Of a stretch of DNA of 6,332 nucleotides, positions 1-5,723 are shown piece after piece. Positions within the stretch are counted from its first letter, which is position 1; every line of letters starts with the position of its first letter. The DNA comes from JBBQIY01 sp964618405. Its GTDB lineage: Bacteria > Verrucomicrobiota > Kiritimatiellia > RFP12 > UBA3636. Made by a program: the position numbers and the translations under genes. The stretch lies in assembly GCA_964618405.1 (NCBI GenBank), contig CAZUAY010000231.1, forward strand, positions 1 through 6,332, given 5' to 3'. The notes under the pieces are model-generated. The model had not been told where the DNA came from. It was given only the letters and a program-made list of their open reading frames with translations, and made no database searches.

Positions 1-45
1 TTGCGAAGCGAGGTGGGGCGCAGCCGTCTCGGCAAGCCGGGTGAT

Positions 46-66
46 TAGTGTGTAGTGCGTAGTTTC
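46..66 (+). repeat. Three tandem heptamers, TAGTGYG type
   Basis: TAGTGTG (46-52), TAGTGCG (53-59) and a decayed TAGTTTC (60-66) lie head to tail. Two copies are nearly perfect and the third matches in its first four bases. Rotated by a few bases the unit is GYGTAGT, which resembles the GYGAGTT heptamers at 150-170. Confidence 0.6.
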
Positions 67-78
67 GTTTGAAAAAAA

Positions 79-114
79 CTTTGTCGTTAGCTTTGTCGCG
101 AACTTTGTCGAATA
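79..114 (+). repeat. Three tandem 12-base units with core CTTTGTCG
   Basis: The eight-base core CTTTGTCG occurs at 79-86, 91-98 and 103-110, each exactly 12 bases from the next. The four bases after each core vary (TTAG, CGAA, AATA). A constant core with a variable spacer looks like a short tandem array or a set of binding sites on about one helical turn. No function is shown. Confidence 0.65.
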
Positions 115-149
115 CCCCTGTAGACGTGATCGGTGATCGGGGGGAAGTG

Positions 150-170
150 GCGAGTTGTGAGTTGCGAGTG
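150..170 (+). repeat. Three tandem heptamers, GYGAGTT type
   Basis: GCGAGTT (150-156), GTGAGTT (157-163) and GCGAGTG (164-170) are head-to-tail seven-base units. A further single GCGAGTT is at 244-250, and the reverse complement AACTCGC is at 354-360, so the unit recurs across the spacer. Confidence 0.65.
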
Positions 171-183
171 GGCGAGCCTGTAG

Positions 184-202
184 CCGCGATCGGTGATCGC
201 GG
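184..202. repeat. Perfect hairpin with 8-base arms, REP-like
   Basis: CCGCGATC (184-191), a GGT loop (192-194) and GATCGCGG (195-202) form a perfect GC-rich inverted repeat. No T-tract follows it, so it is not a standard terminator. The form resembles repetitive extragenic palindromes. Confidence 0.7.
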
Positions 203-210
203 ACGATTCC

Positions 211-225
211 GGCCTCACCGAGGCC
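211..225. repeat. Perfect hairpin with 6-base arms
   Basis: GGCCTC (211-216), ACC loop, GAGGCC (220-225). It sits nine bases after the hairpin at 184-202 and has the same three-base loop size, so the two may be parts of one compound repetitive element. Confidence 0.6.
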
Positions 226-251
226 AGCCACAGGAGAGAAGTAGCGAGTTC

Positions 252-274
252 AGCCTCACTAAATTGAGGCTTTT
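252..274 (+). terminator. Possible rho-independent terminator
   Basis: The arms AGCCTCA (252-258) and TGAGGCT (265-271) pair perfectly over seven bases around a six-base loop, and TTTT at 271-274 continues into a pyrimidine-rich run. The orientation fits ending a plus-strand transcript entering from the left. The stem is short and the T-tract is only four bases, so it may instead be another member of the hairpin set. Confidence 0.4.
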
Positions 275-386
275 CCTACTTTTCTGTCGCAAGTTCAATT
301 CCCTCTTCTAATGAGTGCAAAGAACTCAGAAACCTTTTCGGATAACGTCTAGCAACTCGCGACTGTAACCGGTCAGGCACAGCCCC

Positions 387-399
387 CGGTCACTGACCG
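387..399. repeat. Perfect palindrome CGGTCA-C-TGACCG
   Basis: Six-base arms flank a single central C. A second CCGGTCA lies at 369-375 and could pair alternatively with TGACC at 394-398. It may be a hairpin or a dimeric protein site; the closeness to the operon promoter (about 45 bases) permits a regulatory role, but nothing proves one. Confidence 0.5.
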
Positions 400-433
400 A
401 TTACGCTGAATACGGCGATTACGCTGAATACCG
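398..433 (+). repeat. Two tandem 18-base units
   Basis: CGATTACGCTGAATAC occurs at 398-413 and again at 416-431, an 18-base period with 16 identical bases, and the two bases after each copy are GG and CG. It ends about ten bases before the predicted -35 element, so it might be an activator site or simply a recent duplication. Confidence 0.75.
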
Positions 434-442
434 CAAAATGCA

Positions 443-471
443 TTGTTTTCATGTGAGGTTTATGACATAAT
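443..471 (+). promoter_or_regulatory. Predicted sigma70-like promoter of the secretin operon
   Basis: A weak -35 element TTGTTT (443-448) is followed after exactly 17 bases by CATAAT (466-471), which matches the -10 consensus at five of six positions. A TG dinucleotide at 463-464 gives an extended -10 form, which could compensate for the weak -35. Transcription would start near 478, leaving a leader of about 47 bases before the first gene. The -10 lies inside the perfect palindrome TTATG-A-CATAA (460-470), where a bound regulator would block polymerase. Confidence 0.5.
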
Positions 472-502
472 GACACACCTAGTTCTTTTATGGCCTGATA
501 GC

Positions 503-508
503 GAGGAA
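503..508 (+). promoter_or_regulatory. Weak, distant ribosome binding site for gene 1
   Basis: GAGGAA is the only purine-rich Shine-Dalgarno-like stretch before the first gene, but it is 16 bases from the ATG at 525 and 19 from the second ATG at 528. This is beyond usual spacing, so initiation may be weak or independent of Shine-Dalgarno pairing. An in-frame TAA at 468-470 rules out a start further upstream than that. Confidence 0.3.
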
Positions 509-524
509 CTTTGTAGCACATAAA

Positions 525-1922
525 ATGATGAAGGACAACAGTATAGCAGTATCTTGCGATGGGAAAATTTTCCAGTGGGCGCGGGCTGAAAAGTCACGCG
601 AAGGAGTCGCTATGCTCGCTTCTGGAAGCTTGGGTGACATCCCGCAGGCAAACGCATACTCCGATCCTACTCTCTTTGAAAAAGCATTATCCGATTATGC
701 GCACAAAATTTCGTCGAAAATTTCGGAGCCCGCGACCTTGGCCATTCCAACTTCTCGACTGATTCTCCGCACGTCTCGATTTCCCACGACGGATGTTTCA
801 GAACTCGCGTCCATGTCGCTTAACCAGATGGAAAAGGACGCGCCACTTCCCTTGGATGAAATGGTCTGTTCGTTTGAAGTGCTGTCCTCTGAGGAAACGA
901 ATTCGCTTGTGCTTTCGGCTTCTACGCCAGTCTCGTACATTGATGAAATCAGCGCAATCGCAGGATTGAATCTCAGCCGTATCGAGCGTATTGACGCACG
1001 CATTCTCGGACTCCTCAAAACCCTTGTGGGCACGCGTGCAATTGGAAACCTACCCCGTGAGGTTGTCGTTGCCGAAGAGGGGCCTTCTATCACGATGGTC
1101 ATTCTCGACTCTGGCAAACCCGTCTCAATTCGTTCGATAGGCTTAATGGCCTCTCTCGATGCTAAAAACCTCCTCAACACAACGCTGTTGGCGCTGATGC
1201 AGATACAGCAGGAACACGGCATGGCGGAAATTACTCGGGTCGTTTGCTTTTCGGATTCCCCCAAATTGCAAGATGCGGTTACCGCACTCGCAGATTCCCG
1301 CGGCTGGACGATCAAGATGATATCACCGAAATCGGTTTCCCCTGCTGCCTTCGGCGCAGCCCAGCGAACGGTAGAGGGTGCGGGGATGAATCTCTTCCCC
1401 GATAGTTGGAGAACAAAACTTGCTGAAGCAAAATTTCGTACCATGTTCCGCTATTCTATTCTGGCAGGGGCCGCCTTGTGGCTCCTCGCTGTGGGATGGT
1501 TCTACGGGTGGCCTTCTCTTCTTGACCAGCGTACCAAATCGCTGACTGCAGAAGTCAAGCGCCATGAGTCGGACGAAACCAAAGTCGTTGACCTGCGAAA
1601 CCGCATCGGCATCATCGATCGCTATTCAGACCGCACATTCTCACCCATGGAGGCCTTGCTTGAAGTAGCCATTGCCCTCCCCCAAGGCATCGAATTATCC
1701 TCTTTCCGTTTCAATGGCACCAAAAACCAAACGCTCGTCGAGGGACGCTCCAACGTTTCAACACTTGTCTATGACTTCATGGACCGGTTGAAGACCAGCA
1801 AAATTTTTCACGAGGTCAAACTCGTCTCGGGCCCCACATTGAATCGAGCCCTTGGCCTAAATGTTTTCGAGCTGAGCATCGAATTCAAGACGCGCGAAGC
1901 GATGGAGGCGCAAACCGAATGA
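525..1922 (+). CDS. GspL-like platform protein: PilM-like domain fused to PilN-like domain
   Basis: This 465-residue protein is a probable inner-membrane assembly platform component of a type II secretion or type IV pilus system. Residues about 5-285 resemble the PilM/GspL cytoplasmic actin-like fold; the stretch at 100-120 (QMEKDAPLPLDEMVCSFEVL) is PilM-like. NLFPDSWR at 289-296 resembles the INLLPxR motif with which PilN binds PilM. One membrane helix follows (about 311-329), then a short coiled region and a PilN-like periplasmic domain (about 375-455). In type IV pilus systems these halves are usually separate genes, while GspL carries both. The DIG-type phosphate motifs of PilM are not apparent: the N-terminus reads IAVSCDGKIFQ and the second site reads VVVAEEGPS, so nucleotide binding may be lost. 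Either ATG (525 or 528) could be the start. Its stop overlaps the next start as ATGA. Confidence 0.85.
   Translation: MMKDNSIAVSCDGKIFQWARAEKSREGVAMLASGSLGDIPQANAYSDPTLFEKALSDYAHKISSKISEPATLAIPTSRLILRTSRFPTTDVSELASMSLNQMEKDAPLPLDEMVCSFEVLSSEETNSLVLSASTPVSYIDEISAIAGLNLSRIERIDARILGLLKTLVGTRAIGNLPREVVVAEEGPSITMVILDSGKPVSIRSIGLMASLDAKNLLNTTLLALMQIQQEHGMAEITRVVCFSDSPKLQDAVTALADSRGWTIKMISPKSVSPAAFGAAQRTVEGAGMNLFPDSWRTKLAEAKFRTMFRYSILAGAALWLLAVGWFYGWPSLLDQRTKSLTAEVKRHESDETKVVDLRNRIGIIDRYSDRTFSPMEALLEVAIALPQGIELSSFRFNGTKNQTLVEGRSNVSTLVYDFMDRLKTSKIFHEVKLVSGPTLNRALGLNVFELSIEFKTREAMEAQTE
1904..1908 (+). promoter_or_regulatory. Ribosome binding site inside gene 1 for gene 2
   Basis: GGAGG lies ten bases before the ATG at 1919 and within the coding sequence of the preceding gene. 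With the ATGA overlap it supports 1919 rather than the second Met codon at 1925 as the start, and allows either reinitiation or independent entry. Confidence 0.6.
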
Positions 1923-2641
1923 GCATGCTAAAGAGCGAAAAGATTTTAGGCGCTATTACGCTGTTTGTGGTTGCCTTCGGGTTATTGGGAACCCAGACCC
2001 GATCCCGTCTTGAACTGATATCCAAGAAAAAGGAAAAAGTCACCGAACTGACGGCACGCCTCCAAACACAACAAGAATTGATTGCTTCAGCGCAAGACTG
2101 GAAAGATCGCTATGACAAGGTGAAGGACCAAATGCCGGTTTTCGAAAAAGGCAAGCAAGTCGACACCTATTGGCTGAACATCATGGATTTTGCGGCCGAG
2201 CAGCATGGTGTAAAAATCCGCAACCGTAGCGCGAAAGAAGAAACGATTATTAGCGATGTCTATGAATTCCCCATCGAAGTGCGCGAATGGGAAGCGACGC
2301 TTGAAGCCTTTCTCAAGTTTATGCATGCCATGCAATCCGAAGGTGCGATGCTCAACATCCGTGAATTGAAGGTATCGCCTGTTCCGAACAAACAAGGGAT
2401 ATTGAAAGGATCGTTCGTGCTGTATTGCGCCTATATGCGCGGCACAGCAGCCTCGGCTCCAGCAGGGGTGGCAACACCCCAGCCCATGGACACGCCAGTA
2501 GGGACCTCTCCTTTAATAGACTCAGCGCTATTGTCGGTGGCGGCGCCTCAGCCTGGGGTATCTCCCGTCGAGACACCTCCTCCGACAAAAAACATTGCTA
2601 ATACGCCGCCCGATGGCGTCACACAGGGACCCGCAGAATGA
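1919..2641 (+). CDS. PilO/GspM-like inner-membrane protein
   Basis: The 240-residue product has the classic PilO/GspM build: a very short cytoplasmic start, one membrane helix (about 9-24), a charged coiled coil (about 28-72), and a small alpha/beta domain (about 80-173) matching the ferredoxin-like fold of the family in size and layout. Such proteins pair with PilN or the GspL periplasmic part and link the platform to the secretin, which fits the flanking genes. Residues 174-240 are an unusual extra tail rich in Pro, Ala, Thr and Val, with repeated PxP-like segments, likely disordered in the periplasm. PilO and GspM normally end after the folded domain. Assignment rests on architecture and context more than on sequence identity, which is low in this family. 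It overlaps both neighbours by four bases. Confidence 0.75.
   Translation: MSMLKSEKILGAITLFVVAFGLLGTQTRSRLELISKKKEKVTELTARLQTQQELIASAQDWKDRYDKVKDQMPVFEKGKQVDTYWLNIMDFAAEQHGVKIRNRSAKEETIISDVYEFPIEVREWEATLEAFLKFMHAMQSEGAMLNIRELKVSPVPNKQGILKGSFVLYCAYMRGTAASAPAGVATPQPMDTPVGTSPLIDSALLSVAAPQPGVSPVETPPPTKNIANTPPDGVTQGPAE
2625..2629 (+). promoter_or_regulatory. Ribosome binding site for the secretin gene
   Basis: AGGGA is eight bases before the ATG at 2638, a normal spacing. It lies in the last codons of gene 2 and supports the ATGA-overlap start. Confidence 0.55.
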
Positions 2642-5511
2642 AGATCTATCGCTCACCTTCAGCCCGAATAACCGTCGCGACCGTGCTCATTCTCTTGGTG
2701 TCGAACACAGCGATTCCGCAACAAGGCCGACCAATGCTCCCCCCCACGTCTCGGATCCCTCGACCTACTGCACCCACCGCACCGGGAGCTCCCACAGCAC
2801 CCCGTGCAGCCGTCACACAGCCGTCAGCCTCGGGCACATCACCCGTTATCCCTTACGACGATTCCCCCAACGCCCTGAATTTTCAGGAAGCTTCTGCGGA
2901 TCTCGTGATCATGGAATACGCCCTTCGCACCGGTCGCACCGTGATCAAGTCTCCCGGCATTCCCGCCGTGAACATCACCTTGCGCACCACGCCGGATAGT
3001 CCCCTCGACAACGGCCAGTACCTGACGGCCATCGAGCAGATTCTCAACTTAAACGGGATTGCGCTCGAGCCCGTTGGCGACAAGTTCCTGAAAGTCGTTC
3101 CCAGCGCTGAGTTCCGAAAGCATGCACCCCAGACGATCTATGCTAACCCTGAAACCGGCGAGCTTCCGAAGATCGAAGAAAAGGGACAGTTTATTTCACA
3201 AATGGTCGAACTCAAATATATCGACATCGCAGAAGCCCAAGCCATCATCACCGGATTTGCAAGGGCTGGCGCACAAATTCAGGCAATTGAGCGTACCAAT
3301 AGCATTCTTATTACCGATTCTGCTGATACCGTTAACCGCATCGTCGAAGTCTTGAAATACGTCGACAAACCCGTCATCGAGCGCGAAGTTCCAAATTTCA
3401 TCCAAATCAACTACGCCAAGGCCGCGGACATCAAGGCGCGCATTGAAGAGATTGTCAAAAGTGCTCAGGAAGATCAAGGCAAGGCAACATCCACAGCGCA
3501 AGAGCGTAGCACAGGCGCGCCAGGAACCGAACGACGCACACTGCCGCCGGGCGTTACACTCCCTGGACGTCGAACTGCCGAACCAGAAACCAAGGGCACC
3601 GAAACCTTCGAAGCCCTTGTCGCGGATGCCCAGCGCGGCGTGATCCGTGGCAAGGTGAGCATCATTGCCGACGAGCGGACTAACCTCCTCATCATCATCA
3701 CACGCCCAGAGAACATGGTCTTCTTCAAGCAGGTCATCGATAAACTCGATGTACCGACCGCCCCTGAAGTCGTGGTCGAAGTTCACCGGCTCGAACATGC
3801 CGTCGCGGAAGATGTTGCCACCATCCTCAATGATCTTATCGGCAACAAAAAAGCTTCCGAGAGCGATGCCAAGCCTTCCGCGCGCCGCGATGGGGATACT
3901 TCAGACAAGACACCAGCAGCGAAAGCCCCCTCCACCACCGTCTCCACAGAAAAATCTGCGGTTTCAGCCGATGCGAGGACGAAGGTAGGTCAGCTCGACA
4001 GCGAAAGCATCAAAATCCTTGCTGATAAACGCACGAACGCCATCATCATCATGTCCAACTATGGCGACATCTTAACGATCCGCGACATAATTAAGCAGAT
4101 GGACATTATGCTCTCCCAAGTCGCAATCGAAATCGTCATCATCAGCCTAAACTTCAAAGATGGCTTCGAATCAGGTATCGATTGGGTCCAACGGGCGATG
4201 ATCGCGGGAAGAAGCGATGAAGGAACGGGCCCGGCCTTAGCCTTCGCCTCTGCAGGTGGCGGCGGATCCCTTAGGGCCGTCAATACGCTTGAAAAAACGA
4301 CAACGGATACGTTGACCGGCTACGGCGCAGGGGCAACGATGATGGCCACCCTTTTCGACTTCAACGTCGATCTGATCATCAAAGCGGTCAAGACCGACTC
4401 GCGCGCCCGCCTCATGAATTCCCCCATCATTACAACGCTCGATAACAAAGAAGCCATCCTCGAATCAACAGAGCGTATCTACTATTCGGATGGCACCACG
4501 TACTACGGTGGCAATTCTGACAATACAACGAAGAACATTAAAAACGAAGACATTGGCGTCAAACTCAAGGTCACCCCAAGGATCAATAAAAAGGGCTACA
4601 TCGTTCTCACCATTGAGCAGGAATGGCAAGACCTCGGCTCAGGGCAGGTAATCGATGGAGAGAATTTACCCACCGTCAACACACGGAAAATGGGTTCCGA
4701 TGTTGCTGTCCAGAGCGGTGAAACGGTCATTCTCGGTGGTCTCGCATCCAATTCAGAAACAACCTCAAACTCAAAGATCCCGCTCCTAGGAGACATCCCG
4801 CTACTCGGCTGGTTTTTCCGATCAACAACCATCTCAAAAAGTCGCAACGAAATCGTCATCTTCCTCACGCCGCGCGTTCTCGATACTCCCGGACAGATTG
4901 AGGATGAAACACGCAATAGAAAAGCGGTTCTTGATACGGATGGTATCTGGAACAGCGGCTGGTCAAACAGTCGCCTTGCAGATCCTCTCCTAGAAAAAGA
5001 GGAGACGAAGCTCATCGAACGCGGAAAAGAAACGATCGTCCCACCGCGCTATCCCCTGACGCGTCACCTCACCACATTGAATGACGAGTACGGCATTGAG
5101 CCCGAAATCACGCCAACAAATCGACCGGGCAGCAAATACCCGTATTCGCACTTCTCAGACAGTGATGAGCACACGGAACGAACGGCATCGGGGATCACAG
5201 AAGCTCCACCTACGAAATCGGACACGTTGGAAACCACTTCGGAAACCGCAACACCGGCTGAGACGTTAGCCCCCGTGGAACCTGCACCGGATTCCACCCC
5301 ACCTCCGGCTGAGATACTGACTGTTGCGAAACCAACCCTAGCCGCAGATAACCCAACGCCTTCCGCACCGAAACCTGCCGCAGAAAAAATTAAAACGCCA
5401 GAAAATGAAGCGCCATTGAAGGAAGTTCCGCCCGAGCCCGTTGTCGAAGTTCAACCCAATGCTGATCAAGAGCAATCAATCGACGACGCCATTAAATCTA
5501 TTCTCCAATAG
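2638..5511 (+). CDS. Outer-membrane secretin, GspD/PilQ family
   Basis: This 957-residue protein should form the multimeric outer-membrane channel through which a pseudopilus pushes substrates or a pilus emerges. A signal peptide (1 to about 26, hydrophobic core 11-22, no lipobox Cys) is followed by a Pro/Ala/Thr linker (31-70). Then come an N0 domain (about 78-155), N1 (about 185-245), N2 (about 252-373), N3 (about 378-490) and the secretin domain (about 493-748). Hallmarks are NSPIITTLDNKEA at 594-606, VQSGETVILGGL at 691-702, KIPLLGDIPLLGWFFRS at 713-729 and NEIVIFLTPRVL at 737-748. Low-complexity insertions split N2 (about 276-336) and N3 (about 403-452). A tail of about 209 residues (749-957), Pro/Thr/Glu-rich from about 850, ends in the amphipathic stretch SIDDAIKSILQ, placed where pilotin-binding S domains occur in GspD. 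The stop abuts a transposase remnant. GspD and PilQ cannot be told apart without the missing partner genes. Confidence 0.95.
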   Translation: MKIYRSPSARITVATVLILLVSNTAIPQQGRPMLPPTSRIPRPTAPTAPGAPTAPRAAVTQPSASGTSPVIPYDDSPNALNFQEASADLVIMEYALRTGRTVIKSPGIPAVNITLRTTPDSPLDNGQYLTAIEQILNLNGIALEPVGDKFLKVVPSAEFRKHAPQTIYANPETGELPKIEEKGQFISQMVELKYIDIAEAQAIITGFARAGAQIQAIERTNSILITDSADTVNRIVEVLKYVDKPVIEREVPNFIQINYAKAADIKARIEEIVKSAQEDQGKATSTAQERSTGAPGTERRTLPPGVTLPGRRTAEPETKGTETFEALVADAQRGVIRGKVSIIADERTNLLIIITRPENMVFFKQVIDKLDVPTAPEVVVEVHRLEHAVAEDVATILNDLIGNKKASESDAKPSARRDGDTSDKTPAAKAPSTTVSTEKSAVSADARTKVGQLDSESIKILADKRTNAIIIMSNYGDILTIRDIIKQMDIMLSQVAIEIVIISLNFKDGFESGIDWVQRAMIAGRSDEGTGPALAFASAGGGGSLRAVNTLEKTTTDTLTGYGAGATMMATLFDFNVDLIIKAVKTDSRARLMNSPIITTLDNKEAILESTERIYYSDGTTYYGGNSDNTTKNIKNEDIGVKLKVTPRINKKGYIVLTIEQEWQDLGSGQVIDGENLPTVNTRKMGSDVAVQSGETVILGGLASNSETTSNSKIPLLGDIPLLGWFFRSTTISKSRNEIVIFLTPRVLDTPGQIEDETRNRKAVLDTDGIWNSGWSNSRLADPLLEKEETKLIERGKETIVPPRYPLTRHLTTLNDEYGIEPEITPTNRPGSKYPYSHFSDSDEHTERTASGITEAPPTKSDTLETTSETATPAETLAPVEPAPDSTPPPAEILTVAKPTLAADNPTPSAPKPAAEKIKTPENEAPLKEVPPEPVVEVQPNADQEQSIDDAIKSILQ

Positions 5512-5691
5512 TGCCTCGGTAGCGATCAGCAATTCCTCGCGTGTTCGCCTTCGGTCTTGCGCAAGCAACTCATTGTAGCAGGCGACAAGCCGCTCGCCGT
5601 GGAAGTCAGGATGCGTGATCGCTGCGAGATTCCCCTGCGTGAAGAGAGGTGCATCGGAGGGATCACGCGATTCAACGAGCTTGCGGACGTC
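5512..5691 (-). pseudogene. Remnant of an IS1634-family-like transposase
   Basis: Reading 5691 down to 5512 on the minus strand gives 60 codons without a stop. The segment NLAAITHPDFHGERLVACYN, followed by LLAQDRRRTREELLIATE, strongly recalls the conserved DLAEITHPDYPGERLIxCRNPLLAxERxRKRxELLxATE region of IS1634-family (IS4-superfamily) transposases. An in-frame TGA at 5692-5694 and no recognisable start lie upstream, and the DDE catalytic core is absent, so this is dead material. The frame stays open to 5476, running antisense through the last secretin codons. I recognise the family from memory of its sequences, not from a search. The start of real homology on the 5691 side is uncertain and might reach 5720. 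No terminal inverted repeats were found. Confidence 0.72.
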
Positions 5692-5723
5692 TCACAGACC
5701 TCTCTGTGCGCAACGTAAGCAGA

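Larger units (their letters stand above)
117..202 (+). repeat. Degenerate 24-base repeat, two copies 60 bases apart
   Basis: Positions 117-140 and 177-200 both begin CCTGTAG and share GATCGGTGATCG; 21 of 24 bases match. The second copy contains the perfect hairpin at 184-202, while the first has lost most of the outer arm pairing. This looks like a small dispersed intergenic element present twice, one copy decaying. Confidence 0.65.
1..440. other. Gene-free repeat mosaic upstream of the secretin operon
   Basis: I see no convincing gene here. The stretch is built of heptamer tandem repeats, a 12-base and an 18-base tandem repeat, small perfect hairpins and a degenerate 24-base repeat. The open frame from 69 to 311 starts with TTG, has no ribosome binding site, and is made largely of translated repeats (for example two IGDRG segments), so I do not call it a gene. 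A plus-strand frame enters from the left edge and stops at 46-48; it could be the last 15 codons of an upstream gene or just repeat sequence. Confidence 0.7.

Noticed and set aside
1..48. Fifteen sense codons open to the left edge, ending at TAG 46-48
   Set aside because: Too short to recognise; could be the end of an upstream gene, but it adjoins repeats and may be repeat sequence itself.
69..311. An 80-codon plus-strand open frame in the spacer
   Set aside because: It starts with TTG without a ribosome binding site and its peptide is mainly translated repeat units, including the two copies of the 24-base repeat.
695..1444. A 249-codon minus-strand open frame inside gene 1
   Set aside because: Ser/Arg-rich shadow of a clearly coding plus-strand gene, with no recognisable family features.
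3196..3798. A 200-codon minus-strand open frame inside the secretin gene
   Set aside because: Lies opposite the conserved N1 to N3 secretin domains; composition (Asp/Phe/Leu-rich) is typical of an antisense shadow.
5556..5565. Perfect palindrome CTTGCGCAAG as a terminator for the convergent genes
   Set aside because: No T-tract on either strand and it falls in the recognisable transposase coding remnant.
5643..5705. AGAGAGGT/ACCTCTCT inverted repeat as insertion-sequence ends
   Set aside because: Only eight bases with a 47-base interval, and one arm lies inside the transposase frame, so chance is likely.
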